The notes under the pieces: model-generated
Told to the model about the DNA's origin: nothing
The model's input: only the letters and a program-made list of their open reading frames with translations
Databases searched by the model: none
Part shown: positions 11,977 through 24,339 of the stretch, one piece after another
Layout: every line of letters begins with the position of its first letter
How positions within the stretch are numbered: the first letter of the stretch is position 1
Made by a program: the position numbers and the translations under genes
DNA from: Cubamyces lactineus
Taxonomy: Eukaryota; Basidiomycota; Agaricomycetes; Polyporales; Polyporaceae
Reading direction: 5' to 3'
Assembly (NCBI GenBank): GCA_022376465.1
Contig: JACDTU010000006.1
Location: 620,001 to 684,000 of the forward strand
Length of the DNA: 64,000 bases

Positions 11977-12737
11977 ATGTTTCCAGGATACAAACACGTG
12001 GAAGCCTTTGGCCCTGACGAGGAATACGAGACCGACGAAGAGATCGAATATGTAACCCTCGACCTTGGGACGATCGAACCGACGCTCGTTCCGAGCTCCT
12101 CAACATACCGTCTCATTGTGAGTATGTTGCTTGTATGCGTGCGGACTGGGTTTACATGCGCAGTATGCGCGAAACTAGGGACTGGATACGCCTACACCAT
12201 ACTTGCAACTGTCCGGAACGAAATTGAAAGGACAACATCAGTCATTACTCGGGACGGAACTCCTGTTCACCGAAGCAAGCGGTATGTGCTGCGGAAGTTG
12301 CGGTGCGGAGACACTTTTAATTGATATCCACCGTCATAGATGAGCAGCAAAATCATCATCAGTCGCAGGGCAAAAAGCCCCTCGTGCACGTTGCCACCAC
12401 GGAGCGGCGTATCCGCTTCAAGGAGGTCGAACTCAAGCCAAAAGGGGAGGGCGCAGCTCCTGACGCCGCTGCTTCGTCGACGTCGAAATCGAGTACCGCA
12501 AAGAAGGTCAAGACGCAGATGAACCATGTGATGGGCACCCAGGCCGGCTCGTCCCGCCGAGGGCGTGGTGGCAAGAAACGCGGAGGAACGACGAATTCGC
12601 AGTCTCAAGCGCAGGCCCGTTCCAATGGGAAGGGACGGGTGCAAGATGCCCCTGTTGAAGCCGATGCAGCGCACACTGAGCCCGCTGAAATCGCGCTAGA
12701 TCCCGCGCTGACCCAGGCGGACCCGACGGAAAGCTGA
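11977..12737 (+). CDS. TFIIIC triple-barrel subunit (TFIIIC_sub6 type)
   Basis: Three phase-consistent exons (11977-12117, 12179-12281, 12340-12737) give 213 residues. The conserved module runs from EIEYVTLDLGTIEPTLV through YRLIGLDTPTPYLQLSGTKL to LLGTELLFTEA, the signature of the triple-barrel domain in the small TFIIIC subunit (human GTF3C6, yeast Tfc7). TFIIIC recruits RNA polymerase III to tRNA genes. The C-terminal half is low-complexity and basic (SRRGRGGKKRGGTT), likely disordered. The start ATG was chosen over earlier in-frame codons because it begins the acidic MFPGYKHVEAFGPDEEYETDEE leader typical of the family. Confidence 0.85.
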
Positions 12738-13894
12738 AGTGTTATGTAAGATATGTCCGTGTATGTGTGTGCGAGGTAAGCTTAATCGGTCTGTGAACGC
12801 GTCGCTTAAGCTTTGTGTTCGTAGGTCTATACCCAAACATTGTCTCGATATCGATCGAACGCTGTATCACTACATCTCTTCTTCCATTCTCGTTAATGAC
12901 TACCGACCCAGTCTCGACGCTGGCGCTGTTACGTCTCCGCCACCCCCTCATGTCTATGGCGTTCAAAACTAGGTGCGCCGCGCCATCCGCAAAAGACCTG
13001 GACCGCCGTGTCCCACCCAGTTCGGAAGCACGACTGTCCCATATATACACGTCCTCCTTACGTTCGCCCGAAGACGCCCTCCGCCCATCGGAATACCTCC
13101 AGCCGCCGTCCATCTCGTCGACGCTGCGCATCAGCGTGGCCGACACGCTCTGTATACATCTGGGAACTCGTATTCCAGTGGCTGCTCTGTGCGTGGGTCC
13201 ACCTTTGCCGCAGCAGGAGGCATACCGGATGGTCCCCCGAACTATGACCCAAATACCTCCCATCTCCCCTGGACGCAAGCGCGTTCTGCACGGTGTCATT
13301 CCCTCGCCCATGGCTCCGCCGCCTTCTTTGATCCCCCTTAGCTCCGGACCGCCGATAAAGAGCGCAACGAGGCAGTCCCCATGGCCGTGGTGCGCTCCTC
13401 ATCGTTGACGGTGCTCTCTCATCTCCGTGAGGGGGAATGTATGCGAGAACTCATGCGAAGTTCTCCAAGAATGGCACAGGGGACGGGGAAGAGCCGCCCT
13501 GCCCTCGTCGTACGTCGTCTGCAGGCCATTGGGCCCTTGTTCGTGAGCTCGTGACAGCGGTGTGGATATGATACACGTCGTAGTGAGATCTGAAGCTCAC
13601 GACCTCGACCTCGATCTTGGAGCTGCCATTGTGAGGAGCAGTGTACGTGCGGTCCGGATGTGCGCTTCAGCCATCATGGCATCGTCCGGGAAGATCATAC
13701 TGTTACGGTTTGTGTATCTCTGGGCACGCCCGCGGCTGATACGTACATATATAAAGCCCATCGAATCCTGTAAGGCTTAGCAGCCTGTCCCGGCACGAGT
13801 GCCTGCACTCACCCGCTCTCTTTTTCCTGCCATCGCACAGCGTCCTATCCGTCCTATCCATCTTGCCGCGACCAAACCCAAATTGTATTTTGAC

Positions 13895-14050
13895 ATGAAA
13901 CTACGACGCGACCTTCCAGGGTCGTGTGCGACACCGGCTACCGCGGTGTCGACGACGTCCTTCCTTTCTTGCATCCTTGCGGCCGCACACTTCCCCTCTT
14001 CCGAGGCCGACTTAGGGCCCGCGCTCGCGCTGCGCGTGGGTCCCACTTGA
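13895..14050 (+). CDS. Possible 51-residue peptide
   Basis: A short frame (starting MKLRRDLPGSCATPAT) lies 139 nt downstream of a clear TATA box and behind a pyrimidine-rich leader. It has a basic start and a weak hydrophobic stretch (TTSFLSCILAAA), but this is not a strong signal peptide. The layout of TATA, leader and short frame resembles the two secreted-peptide genes near 43 kb, but I see no sequence similarity. It may be chance. Confidence 0.2.
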   Translation: MKLRRDLPGSCATPATAVSTTSFLSCILAAAHFPSSEADLGPALALRVGPT

Positions 14051-14610
14051 CTCGGTGAGTTCCCAACTTTCCAGTAGCTTCGACGCACCCAAGTTGTGCC
14101 GTGCCGTGCTCGGCCTTGGCCGCTCCGCGGGACGATGGTTATCGCGCGCTGTGTCGCCCGGCCGGGCGCTGGGTTGGACACCGAACCTGACCCTGCCGTG
14201 ATACGGTCAGACTTGAGAGCTTCAGACGCGCGGGGTTGACGGTTGACAGTCGGCGGGAATTTGCACGCCAAGGAGGTGCTGCAGAGCCGAAGACGAGTGG
14301 TTCGCGGGCTTGCAGTACTGGCACGGGTGCTAGTACCGTCTACCTCAGCAGAGCGCGTGGTTTGTGAACGTCGGGGCGCTGAGGTTCGCAGCACCCATTC
14401 AGCTGCGCACCTGTGACTATGTCGCCCACCAGGGTCTCTCTGTGTGCTGCGCCGCGTCATGCTTGCAGCACCCTGCGGAGGCTGGGAACGATCGTCCTCC
14501 TGGTGCCGGCATGGGCCCAATTTCCTGGGTAGCTTGGCAGGGTACAGACACCCGGGGAACAGGGAGGCGTTTGCGATCGACATATGTCGTGTTGCGCAGC
14601 TAGTGCTCGT

Positions 14611-14631
14611 ACTACTACTACTACTACTACT
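14611..14631. repeat. (ACT)7 microsatellite
   Basis: This is seven uninterrupted copies of ACT on the plus strand. Confidence 0.95.
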
Positions 14632-15670
14632 GGTGACTGCACGCCTCGCCTCATTCGTTCGGCAGATCATGCATATGTGCTAACTCGTAACTTTAACCTT
14701 GTCTAGGGCGTACCGCGCAGACCTGACTTCTTAGGAACAGTGACAGGTGACTGGCCGCGGCGTTGGCTGGTATACGCCGGGGGCTGACGCTGGTGTCAAT
14801 GTCTGTCTGTCAGGCTGTCGTCGGGGATAGAGGGAGCGGGGAAGCGAATGGCAGGCGAAGAAGATCGAAGAAGAGAATGGCGTCGACGGGTGCTTTGGAG
14901 TGCTAGATGGCTCGCGGGAGGCGCGGAGTAGCATGTCGGACCGTGCGGGGCGTACCGATAGGTGGTGTATTGTCATTGAGGCGGGCGCAAGAGGATAACT
15001 GCAACTTCACGCAAATACTTTCATGTTCGCGAACAGCTCAGGCTTGAGCTGATATTCTGTCGTTGGAGGATTTGAACGACGATCGATCGAGGCGCACATA
15101 CGAGCGTGAAGTTTAGAATGTTCTGGTTTGTTCATTGTGCACGGAGATTATCTACTACTACCTGTTGAACGACAAGAAAGTCTAGAACATGCAGCGGCAA
15201 GCAAGTGTACGTATCGTACCGGGGATCTGGAGACGCGAGACGCGAGAGTAGTGCTACAACGCTGTGGCCCAAGGGATTATTTAGATATGTAAAGGAGATA
15301 CGCGATACGAGTTATGAGATAATGAAGGGATCGGAATGCAGATGTGCAGGGAAGACAATGCGAGAGGTGTGTGTTGAGACGAGGGCGAGCGCGATGAGTG
15401 CATGAGAGGTCATGATTGACGAGAGTTGGGCGTGAGGATAGATATGATGTTGTGTGTTGTGGTAGGGGGCTGAGGCACATGGGTAGACAGCCGGGATGTA
15501 ACACCCTTCAGAAGCGATGACCTCGGGCATAGTCATACACCCTGTGGTGCTCTGGACATGTCTTGCGATGTCCTCCGTGTTCGCGTATGGTACGCGCGAG
15601 TAGGATGTACGCCGAACCGCGCCCGGGGGTGCGGTGGCGACCATCGAGGGCAAGGGGCATGCGCGGCATT

Positions 15671-17545
15671 TTAGACAGCCTGCGCACCCGTCTTCTCCTC
15701 CTTCGCGGGAGGCTTCGTCGGCAGATGGCCCGTGGGCGAGTACTTGCTGTTCCGGCGGAGGTGGTGCCCGTACGCGCGGAGGACGAAGGGGATGGGCGCC
15801 ATCACGACCGCAATGCAGCCGAGCAAGGTCGACGCCCAGCGCGGGTTGAGGGTCTGGTACATCTGCGTCGCGAAGAGCGGGAAGCCCGCGCCGAAGAGGG
15901 AGCGGACGACGGTCATGGACGAGAGCGCGGACGCGGCGACGAAGAGGTACGCGTCGATGACGTAGTTGAACAGCCCGAGGAAGAGGAAAACGATGGACGT
16001 GCCAAGCGGGATGCCCGCGGCGAGCGGCGCCCAGTACGAGACGGACGGGTACGACGTCCAGCCGAACCAGAAGAAGGAGACGGCGAACATGGGGGCGGCC
16101 CAGAGGCAGAGCTCCATGCGGTACTCCGGGGGAACGGGGTGCGGCTTGAAGGCGGCCATGGCGCGCTCGTACCGGGGGTTGAAGAAGATGAGGTAGGAGA
16201 TGACGCCGAGGACACCGCCGATGAAAATGGGCAGGAATGTGAGTCCGGTGATGCCCTCGTTGAAGTGGTGGCCCTCGGTGAAGACGATCGGGTACGCCTC
16301 GAAGAGCAGGTAGATGCAGCCGTAGATGAACTGTAGGGGACGTATGTCAGCTATCCGTATGAGTGTCGCAGGAAGCAGTACGTACACTCATGTAAAGGGT
16401 GATTGCGATGAGCATGGGTTCCCGAGCGAGAACGATGAATGGACGGCCGAGGACGTGCTTGAGGCGCTGACCGAGAGCCATCTTGTTGCGCTCGAGCGGA
16501 GCCCAGTACCGATCGTCCCCAGTCTCCTTCCTCAGCCTTTGTGCGCGCCTTACCAAGAGCACGGGACTAACGAGAGTGGTCAGTTAGAATGGGTGCGAAA
16601 AGAAAAGGGCATAAAACGTACATGTAGGTCTCCGGCAAGGTGAGCGCCGTGGCGAGAAGGCACGCCCCGGCAAAGAACGTCAGCAGCCAGAAGACCCAGC
16701 GCCATGAGACACCGGAGACAGCCATGAAGCCGGTAACAGTGGGGCCAAGCGTGGGACCAGCGAAGGGTGCGAGTGTGAAGAGCGCGAGAGCCTTTCCGCG
16801 GGTGTCCGCATCCCAGATGTCCGACATTACGGCCCTGCATGACGCGTTAGATTCAGTTGCTGCACGTTAAGCATGGTGGGACACATACCCGCTGTTGGCG
16901 AGGGGCGCGGCTGCGAAGGTACCACCGAGGAAGCGGAAGATGAGAATAGATGCGGTGTTTTGTGAGAGCGCGCAGCCGACTTGGAAGCCGGTGTAGACCA
17001 GGAAACTGATCAGGAAGACGGGTTTTCTCCCGATTTGTTCGGACAGCGGACCCCATACTAATGGGCCTACGCAGTAGCCTGCGACGAACAAGGCAATGGT
17101 AAGGGTGGCAACTTCTTGTCCGAAAGAGAACTGCTGCATGATGTCGGGAATGATGCCTTCTGGCGCCGATGAGGCGAATGTACTGCACGCAAAGTTAGGC
17201 GATAGGAGAAAGACAGGAACGACTCAAGTTTACGTACGCATTCAGGACAAGAACGGCAGACAACATGGTGATATACCACCGATACGGGCGAGACCACGCC
17301 TTGGGATTCTCAGGATCGTCTAGCGGCATAGTGACTTCGAAAGGATCGACGGGCTTCTCGCCCGGTGGAGGGCCGTACGCTTCGTGCTCAAATTGTGAAT
17401 TGACATCTTCATCATCGTCTTCTTGTGGGCGGTCTACAGGATCGACTATTGTAGATGAGCGTGAGCTGAGCTCTGTCGAGGGATTTGAGGGGTCGGTCGA
17501 TCTGTTTGGCGGAGGCGAGAGGGTGGTGGAAGCTGTCGCAGCCAT
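15671..17545 (-). CDS. MFS transporter, DHA1 drug/polyamine type
   Basis: Five phase-consistent exons (17238-17545, 16889-17182, 16622-16834, 16386-16566, 15671-16330) give 551 residues. The N-terminal 90 residues are hydrophilic and acidic (PQEDDDEDVNSQFE, then PLDDPENPKAWSRPYRW), a typical pre-TM1 region of fungal 12-TM DHA1 carriers. Motif A is GPLSEQIGRKPVFL and motif C is FAGPTLGPTVTGF; RGKALALFTLAPFAGP is the usual TM4-TM5 segment. The C-terminal half keeps TMs 7-12 (for example GITGLTFLPIFIGGVLG and YVIDAYLFVAASALSS). Relatives export polyamines, antifungals or toxins by proton antiport. The substrate is unknown and no biosynthetic cluster surrounds it. Confidence 0.92.
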
Positions 17546-19429
17546 GGTATGGACGGGGTAGAGGGAGAAGGGGAAGGGGGCGAGGGAAAGAAAGGTGTGG
17601 AAAGGGATGGAGCGGCGGGGATGATATATGGAGAGGGAGGCTAGCCATGGCCCATGGATAAAGACCGGTAGGTACTTAATCAGCTGAAGGGAACCGGGAA
17701 GGGCTAGGTGAGCAGCGTCGCGTCAGCGGAGGGGGAGCCAAGAGGGCGAGCGCATAAACGGATGAACCCACCAGGACTCCGTCGGTCGGTGGGCGATCAG
17801 CCACCCTCAGCCACTCTCCCGCGCCAGTCGCCTCTAGCGTGTTCCTGCTCGCCTGCCTTTTCGGGCTTCGTCCACGCCACCAGCCGCCATCCGTCTCTCC
17901 TCCCTTTGTCAGCCTGCCCTCTGACGCATCTCTTCCGGCAATCCGGCCTCCGCCTCCGTCAACCTCTTCTCCTCATATCCCGGATGCAACTGGCCATGGG
18001 TACCACTGCATTGTGCGGGTACACCGCAAACATCGCCGTATGTCTCAGGCACGTCGTCGAAAGGCTCGTCTCTCGACTGGAGTGGTCGGCTGGAAAGGAC
18101 TTGGCAGAAAGCATTGGTGATGGATTGGTGATGGCGCAGGGGCTTATGGCCGTGAGTATTGGAGGACACTGCCACCCAGGAGGCTCGGTCACTCTGCTTG
18201 TCCCACGATCTCGATGCGCTCCCGTCGGACTCGCAGCACTCGAGCCAGCGTCTATCTGGCCCGTATCCCGTCATCGCGCTCCCGACCGGTCACTCCCTCG
18301 CCTTGGCTTGCGCGTTTCTACGGCCCCTCTGAAACCCGCTCAAATCGGATTCCCTCCTCCTCGTACACGGGCACACGACAAACGGTTCCGCTGTGCCGTT
18401 AGTCAACATGGCGATCCGCAGTTGCGATCCGGGTCCTTCTGGAGTTGGTCCAACTCCCTCCGTATGTGTGCGGCTGCCAGATGCGAGGTCAACTTTATCA
18501 TTTCGCTTGCATTTGTGGATACATACTCCGGCACGTGTGTAGCACTAGCCATAGGCTGACATTTGACCGTTCCGAATCCTAGCAATGGCCAACTTCCCGC
18601 ATGGCTTATCGCGGCATACGCGGCTCATCGTCGGAAGTGTCTCTGGTATGAGGAATTAGTGCTCGAAGCGTTCATCCGTGGCCGGTACCCGGTCCAGTGC
18701 TTACTTATGCCAATCACGATGTCCGAGGGGATGATCTTGACATTCCCGATTGCTTGTGGCATAGGTAGCAATCGGGGATAGCATTCGGAATTGCGCTTGG
18801 GGTTAGTAGCCATGGCATGCATTTCGTGTCTTGTGGCATGCAGCGTGTACACGATTGTGATCGCTGGTATGGCTGGATGTTGCAAGTTAATCCCGTTGTT
18901 GGGCCGAGGTTCCTTCACATGAGTCACAAAATATTCGTCGAATGAAATACGCCTGTTGCGATGATAACGGCGAGCAGTTTTCACGACGTATAACTGCATC
19001 TGCAAGTGGTCAGCCTCATGACGTAGTAGCATGAGACAAGAATGTATGAGCAAGGTGCGAGCGTTCACAGGTGGGAGCGCGGCCGCTGCTTTCCTCTAAC
19101 TTGCTTTGTCAACTGCAGTCCTAGTACTCCTATGGACAGTTTCAAGGTCAACACTGGTGCCCGCCGCCGTGACGCTCGTCGACCTCTGACTTGTCGTATA
19201 CATTTCAGTTCCACTTGTGTCATGTCGGAGATGCAGGTGGCCTCAGGCTTCTTGGCTACGTGTGGGTCAGGTCGGAGGGAGTCACCAGGCTGCTAGAGTG
19301 TTTGTCAGAAACGCACTGCGACCGTGCGACGCAACGCCACAGACGCGTTATACGCGTCTACTAGCTTGGGCGCCTTCGACCACTTGCCTTCAGCCACAAT
19401 CATCCCAGCGGCTCTTTCATGTTCACCGC
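17546..19429. other. Intergenic, divergent region
   Basis: This 1.9-kb gap lies between the divergent MFS and WRAP73 genes. A 283-residue plus-strand frame at 17708-18559 begins with GTG, is Ser/Pro/Arg-rich and has no recognisable domain. A minus-strand frame at 18625-19068 also lacks an ATG at its head. I do not call a gene here. Confidence 0.45.
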
Positions 19430-21526
19430 ATGGATTTCACAGAGATCTACAACCAAACCGCGTCTCTTGTCTACTTCAGCCCTGGCACGCACTTCTTGCT
19501 GACCGCCGTCGAGGACCGCCTCATCATCCGCCGCTCCGACTCGTTCCAGATCGCGCGGACCTGGCTCGTCGACACGACGCGCTCACCTACCGCGGCCGCT
19601 CTCGCGGCGAACGCGGGTCCGGCGGCGGCCAGGCAGAAGGCCGAAGAGAACGCGTGGATTACGCATGCGGGATGGAGCTGCGACTCGGAGTATGTGTTAG
19701 GCGCATGCGCGAAGACGGGTGTGGTGTCGGTGTTCAAGCTGAGAGATGAGGATTGGAGCGCGCGGATCGAGGCGGGCGCGGAGGGACTGATGAAGGCGGA
19801 GTGGGCGCCGGATGGGCGGACGGTGTTGTGTTTCTCGGAATGGGGTGTGAGTTGCCTCTACTTCATGAATGGCTAGAGGTCGTGTTGATACGGATGCCGT
19901 AGCTCAGGGTGACTATGTGGTCGCTCGTGACGGGCGCAGCGACCTACATCCAATACCCTATACATCCTGACCGTGGTGAGTTGCATCTCTAATGGTCTAT
20001 GCTGTCGGAGCTCATTGAGAAGGCGGCAGGCTACGCGTTTCGGCAAGATGCGAGGTATTTTGTCCTCGCAGAGCGACACAAATCCAAAGACACGCTCGGC
20101 GTATACGACGCGCACGAAGCATATCGCCTTGTTCGGGTGCGTTGCCCGCTGCGTTTACGTGAGATGGGGGCGGAACATGACGATCGCGCTGGCCTCTCTT
20201 CGGACATGCTCGTGTGCAGCACTTTCCCTTACCGACGGGCTCGCTCGCATCGCTCTCGCTTTCACCGACTGGCAACTATCTCGCGGTGTGGGAGGGCCCA
20301 TTAGAGGTGTGTCCTGCGCCTCCACTGTTCGTTCGATGCTGATAGTGCTGCGGGTAGTACAAACTGTACATTGTGACGCTTGCTGGTAACGTCTTGGGGA
20401 CGTTTACCCCGGATCCTGATCCAGGGTTTGGTATCCGCATGGTGTCCTGGCATCCCTCGGGGATGTTCCTGGCCGTCGCAGGATCGGATGACAAAGTGAG
20501 CCCGCTCGCTCGTCCGTTTACATGCAATCACTAGCTGGCCTAACGATGTGTCGCTAGATACACATTCTGGAGAGCTTGACATGGAACCCAATAGCAACCC
20601 TCGATCTACCGACGCGAATACCAGCAGGGGTGGTATGATTGTCTCATGCGTGGCGTCTACCGCGTCAATCTGAGCCCGTACTCTCTGCAGAACGTATGGC
20701 GGGAACCGTCAGGATGGCTTGAGGCGACACATGGCAGGGGCTTCCTCTCATGTGGGTTTTTCGAACACCATGATCCTCGAAGTGCCCTCATGTTGGATCG
20801 CTCCTTACACAGATGAACGCATACAAGCGCCGTTCACTCTCACCACCACCAATTCTCAGATCCCTTCGAGGTCTGCAAAGTCCACCAAACCAGCCTCTAG
20901 GGGCAGGACAGCGGCATCTACTGCATCTACCTCGCGATCAGGATCGGGAACGACGCAGCTCGCGTTTAACACGTCTGGCAATTTGCTCCTCGTGCGTTCC
21001 GCAGCCGCACCTACCGCCGTTCTGCTATACGATTTCCCCACGCCGTCATCGAATTCGGGCAACTCTGCCTCTACGAGCCAGGAGCCTTCGACGTCGGCAA
21101 CCACGCGAGAACCGCTCGTGCCACGGCTGCGTAGCGTGCTGCTGCACACCGAACCGGTGACTACGGCAAAGTGGACGCCGGACCCGACGCGTGCTGGTCG
21201 GTTGGCAGTGGCGTGCGGGAGTCAAAGCATGTATTTGTGGAGCGATGAATGGGTGTCGGAAGACGCTGATGCGCAAGAACAAGGCGACGATACGGAGGTG
21301 GCAGAGTGTGTTGGGGTGCCTGCTCGTGAGTGCATACTGGGCCTACACGACGGTCAAACAAAGTTGCGGTGCTGACGGCGATGCGTGGATGACAGAGAAG
21401 TTCGAGACAAGGGACTTGCGGTGGGCACCGGATGGCAAGGGTCTGATCTTGCTCGACCAGAAAACGTTCTGCTGTGCCTTCGAGGTGGAAGAGGAGGGGC
21501 AGGATGAGGAGGGCGCAATACGGTGA
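19430..21526 (+). CDS. WD-repeat protein WRAP73/WDR8
   Basis: Nine phase-consistent exons (19430-19846, 19903-19975, 20030-20136, 20220-20306, 20358-20495, 20558-20632, 20691-20751, 20813-21325, 21396-21526) give 533 residues. The start MDFTEIYNQTASLVYFSPG and the strings GLMKAEWAPDGRTVLCFSEW, LRVTMWSLVTGAATYIQYP, ARYFVLAERHKSKD and RMVSWHPSGMFLAVAGSDDK follow the WRAP73 blade order. WRAP73 is a spindle-pole/centrosome protein; fission yeast Wdr8 works with Msd1 in anchoring microtubule minus ends. The region between blades (about residues 330-430) is expanded with Ser/Thr/Gly-rich sequence. All blades needed for the fold appear present. Confidence 0.9.
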
Positions 21527-22380
21527 CCGTACGAGAGCCTCGACGGCAATGCAAGACGTGTAACATTAGGTGAGTGTGCAGTCCAGCGGCGACGTCCCTA
21601 TCGTATCGCTCATACGTCTTCGCTGGAAGTGTGCTCTACTGCTTCCGGGAGGTATCTATGGCAGCGTTTTCTGCAGCCTATGAGTTCGGGGTTAGGGTTC
21701 GACGTTCACACCGTCGTCCAACAACCTACTGTACCCGACGACCTTAACCTTCTCCACCCGCGTGCTTCAAGGTCTCTTTGTTTCTGCTGTGAGTCAAAAT
21801 GCGGCACTAAGGACCCCACTTGACTATCAGTGCTGCACCATTGGCAATTTGACTGTTCCACGAGACCGCAAAGTTCAGGCGGTGAACCGTGAGATTCCTG
21901 TTTGGGGCGCGGCCGTTCTAGCGTCGGTCGCGACTCACTTTGTGAGTACGTACTCGCTCCTTCTTTCCGTTTTTCCGTCTCACACGTTGATACCGTAGCG
22001 CATGATAAAATTAATAGAGCTGCCGAGGGCTGGCACAGACGACATTCACGCGCAGGGATAAATGAAAGATGTCTTCCGCGCAGCCGAGGGTTCCGTCTTC
22101 CTAGCACCCTCGTCGTCACTTGCCCGCAGAGACGCTGCACGATTCCCAGTCCGTGTGTCGTCGCGGTGATGCACTCAATTTCCGGGCGCGCTGTCCCCGG
22201 CCTCACATGCCCCCATGTTAGCGAGTATACACCGCTACTTTTTGGTGCGGACGCACCCCAAGCATCATCACTATTGGGAAGCCCTGCATGGATGGTAGTC
22301 TCCGCACTGGAACGCATGGTGGGTGATCCTCCGGTGATCGTGAGCTTCCTCATGGCGATATGCATACTGATATAGACCGT

Positions 22381-22698
22381 GTCAAATAGACAGGACGGGC
22401 TGTGAAATGCGGACCATGCGCCGCCGAACGCTCTTGCGCTTGCCGGCGTCAACAACGACGGGGACCTGCTTGCTGATGACCGCGTTCCTTCTGCCACTGG
22501 CGACGTCTTGCAGCGTACCTCGTTCCTGAGCCACCTTGTAGGGCCTCTCCTCGGACTCCGGCGGATGGACGATCACACTGACGGCCGCTGCTGTACTGGC
22601 ATATTCATCATTCGCAGAACTACGCCCCCGGATGCACCGCTCTCCACGCAGAGCAAAGCGTTCTCACGTGTCGTGCATTCCGCGTCGATCACATTGGC
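22381..22698. repeat. Near-identical tract shared with 27753-28069
   Basis: Over 318 nt I count seven substitutions and one single-base indel against block B, far fewer than in the flanks. Open frames exist on both strands. A minus-strand frame encodes VPVVVDAGKRKSVRRRMVRI, but it has no recognisable domain and is not clearly a gene. It may be a gene-conversion tract or a conserved non-coding or regulatory element of the duplicated unit. Confidence 0.7.
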
Positions 22699-23077
22699 AT
22701 AGGCGTCACATCGGAGTGCGCGGCAGAACATACTCCGGGGGGCGAGGGATGCAGGAAGACTTTTACCGTAAGGACGTTGTTGCCCTGCAGTGCTTCCTGG
22801 GGTGTATCCCTTAATATCGCTTCGCAGCGGCACGATCCTATTGAGTCGCATCTGTCCAACTGTATTCTGACTGCTAACTCGTCAGCGCTCCGATAGCTCT
22901 TGGCGAGCATCGTTCGTGTGTTCGTCGGGCACTGCTCATGCGTTTTTCGAGCAGCGACCAATCATCACGCCCCGGATTTGAAGATCGTCGGACGGCGTTC
23001 TCAAGCGACGGGAACTGGGGTCGAGGACCATTTTGCGACCTTGCGGCTTGGCTTCTCATCGGTGAGCCATGCGGCAG

Positions 23078-23085
23078 CATAAAAG
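23078..23085 (+). promoter_or_regulatory. TATA-like box of hydrophobin 1
   Basis: CATAAAAG lies about 78 nt upstream of the hydrophobin ATG. The same box sits at the same distance in block B (28439-28446). Confidence 0.7.
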
Positions 23086-23155
23086 GAGACAGATTCTCTC
23101 CGCTATATTCCCCAGACTTCGGATCTCTGTTCTACGAAACGATCGTTCTCTCGAC

Positions 23156-24120
23156 ATGAACGCGCTTTTCGCACTCGCTTTCGCAGCCTTGCACCTGTCG
23201 TCTACGTCGGTACTTGGGGTGGTCGCCAACCCGGCGCCGGCTCCGGACCCTGTTATCACGCCTGCGCCGGTGGTCGACGGGTCGGTCCAGCGCGCCAGGG
23301 CGGCGGACGACGTGCCGACGACGATTCCGCTCGCGGACTGTCTATTCAGCGTGGAGTGTTGTCAGCAAGTCTTTACGCTTCCGGTCCTCCCGCTGAGCTT
23401 CACGACCGCGCTTCCGATCACGGCACCCATCCCGCTCCCGACTCTGGGTCCTCTTGCTGGCATCGACTGCAGCGATGCGAGCGACCTTGATCCTATTACC
23501 AATCAATGGTATGTAGTCGACTCGGCGAACGCGTTTGTGATCCTGTGACTTATGCGTGGTTCAATTTTTCAGTCTCTCTGGTGGCACCCCGCTCTGTTGC
23601 CAGGATTCGCTCCGTGAGTCTGGGCCATTGCTGCATTCTGCGCACTTTTCTGACAAGCTGTCATAAACCCACAGTGGGCTTGGCCGCTGAAGGATGTCAG
23701 CAAGTCGTCCTGCTTCCGACGATTTCGCTCCCGTCGCTGCCGATACCGCTGCCCACCTCCCTGCCGATTTCTCTGCCGATACCGTCTCTCCCTCTCCCGA
23801 TCTCGTTGCCGTTTGGACTCGTGGACTCGTCCTCGTCGGATTCGCTCACGCTGCCGATCTCTATCCCGACGTCTCTCCCGATTTCAATTCCGACGTCGCT
23901 CCCCACTTCTCTCCCCATCTCCATCCCGACTTCTATCCCGACGTCGCTCCCCATTTCCATCCCGACGTCGCTTCCCATCTCCATCCCGACATCTATTCCT
24001 ACTAGTTTGCCGATTTCCATCCCCACTAGCTTGCCCATCTCCATCCCGACGTCGCTCCCGACGTCTCTGCCTATCTCGGTCCCAACCTCTCTCCCAATCT
24101 CACTGCCCATTGGGCTGTGA
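23156..24120 (+). CDS. Hydrophobin with long LPISIPTS repeat tail (copy A)
   Basis: Three exons (23156-23508, 23573-23613, 23675-24120) give 279 residues. A signal peptide (MNALFALAFAALHLSSTSVLG) is followed by a Pro-rich spacer. The eight cysteines have the hydrophobin pattern: DC, then ECC, then IDC, then QC, then LCC (LSGGTPLCCQDSL), then EGC. Hydrophobins are secreted amphipathic proteins that coat aerial hyphae. Unlike ordinary members, which stop shortly after the eighth cysteine, this one continues for more than 120 residues of [LI]P[IT]S repeats such as LPISIPTSLP. Copy B (28517-29215) has the same design but a much shorter tail. Introns sit at the positions conserved in the other hydrophobins of the window. 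Confidence 0.9.
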
Positions 24121-24339
24121 AGGAAAACGGACGGTCGCTGTCAATCAAGGAACAAGGAACAAGGTGCTTCGGCGGGACATAAAGCGCTATCAACTCTGGT
24201 GGATAACACTGAGAAGTTGGAAGGTGCAACGAATTGTTGAGGCGTTGAGAGCTTCGTGTAGTGTTTCGTGGATAACAAATAGGTTGGCGTATGTTGCGTG
24301 CATGGAGTACAATATCTGATGTGTCAAACGTGAGGGCCT

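Larger units (their letters stand above)
12738..15670. other. Long intergenic region with no confident gene
   Basis: Nearly 3 kb carry no recognisable gene. A 171-residue open frame from the ATG at 12895 and a 297-residue minus-strand frame at 13777-14670 exist, but both have Arg/Ser/Pro/Thr-rich composition without domain features. A good TATA box (TATATAAAG) sits at 13748-13756. A trinucleotide repeat, seven copies of ACT, lies at 14611-14631. The right end should contain the MFS transporter 3' UTR. Confidence 0.5.

Noticed and set aside
12895..13408. 171-residue plus-strand frame downstream of the TFIIIC subunit gene
   Set aside because: Arg/Ser/Pro-rich composition without domain, signal or splice support; probably 3' UTR and intergenic sequence.
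13777..14670. 297-residue minus-strand frame
   Set aside because: Has an ATG but a composition dominated by Arg, Ser and Thr typical of chance frames in GC-rich DNA; no recognisable feature.
15312..15653. 113-residue minus-strand frame downstream of the MFS gene
   Set aside because: No initiating ATG at its head and no recognisable features.
17708..18559. 283-residue plus-strand frame
   Set aside because: Begins with GTG, no domain, and lies in the divergent promoter region of two real genes.
21690..21705. GGGGTTAGGGTTCG, resembling fungal telomere repeats
   Set aside because: Only about two units and no array; chance occurrence.
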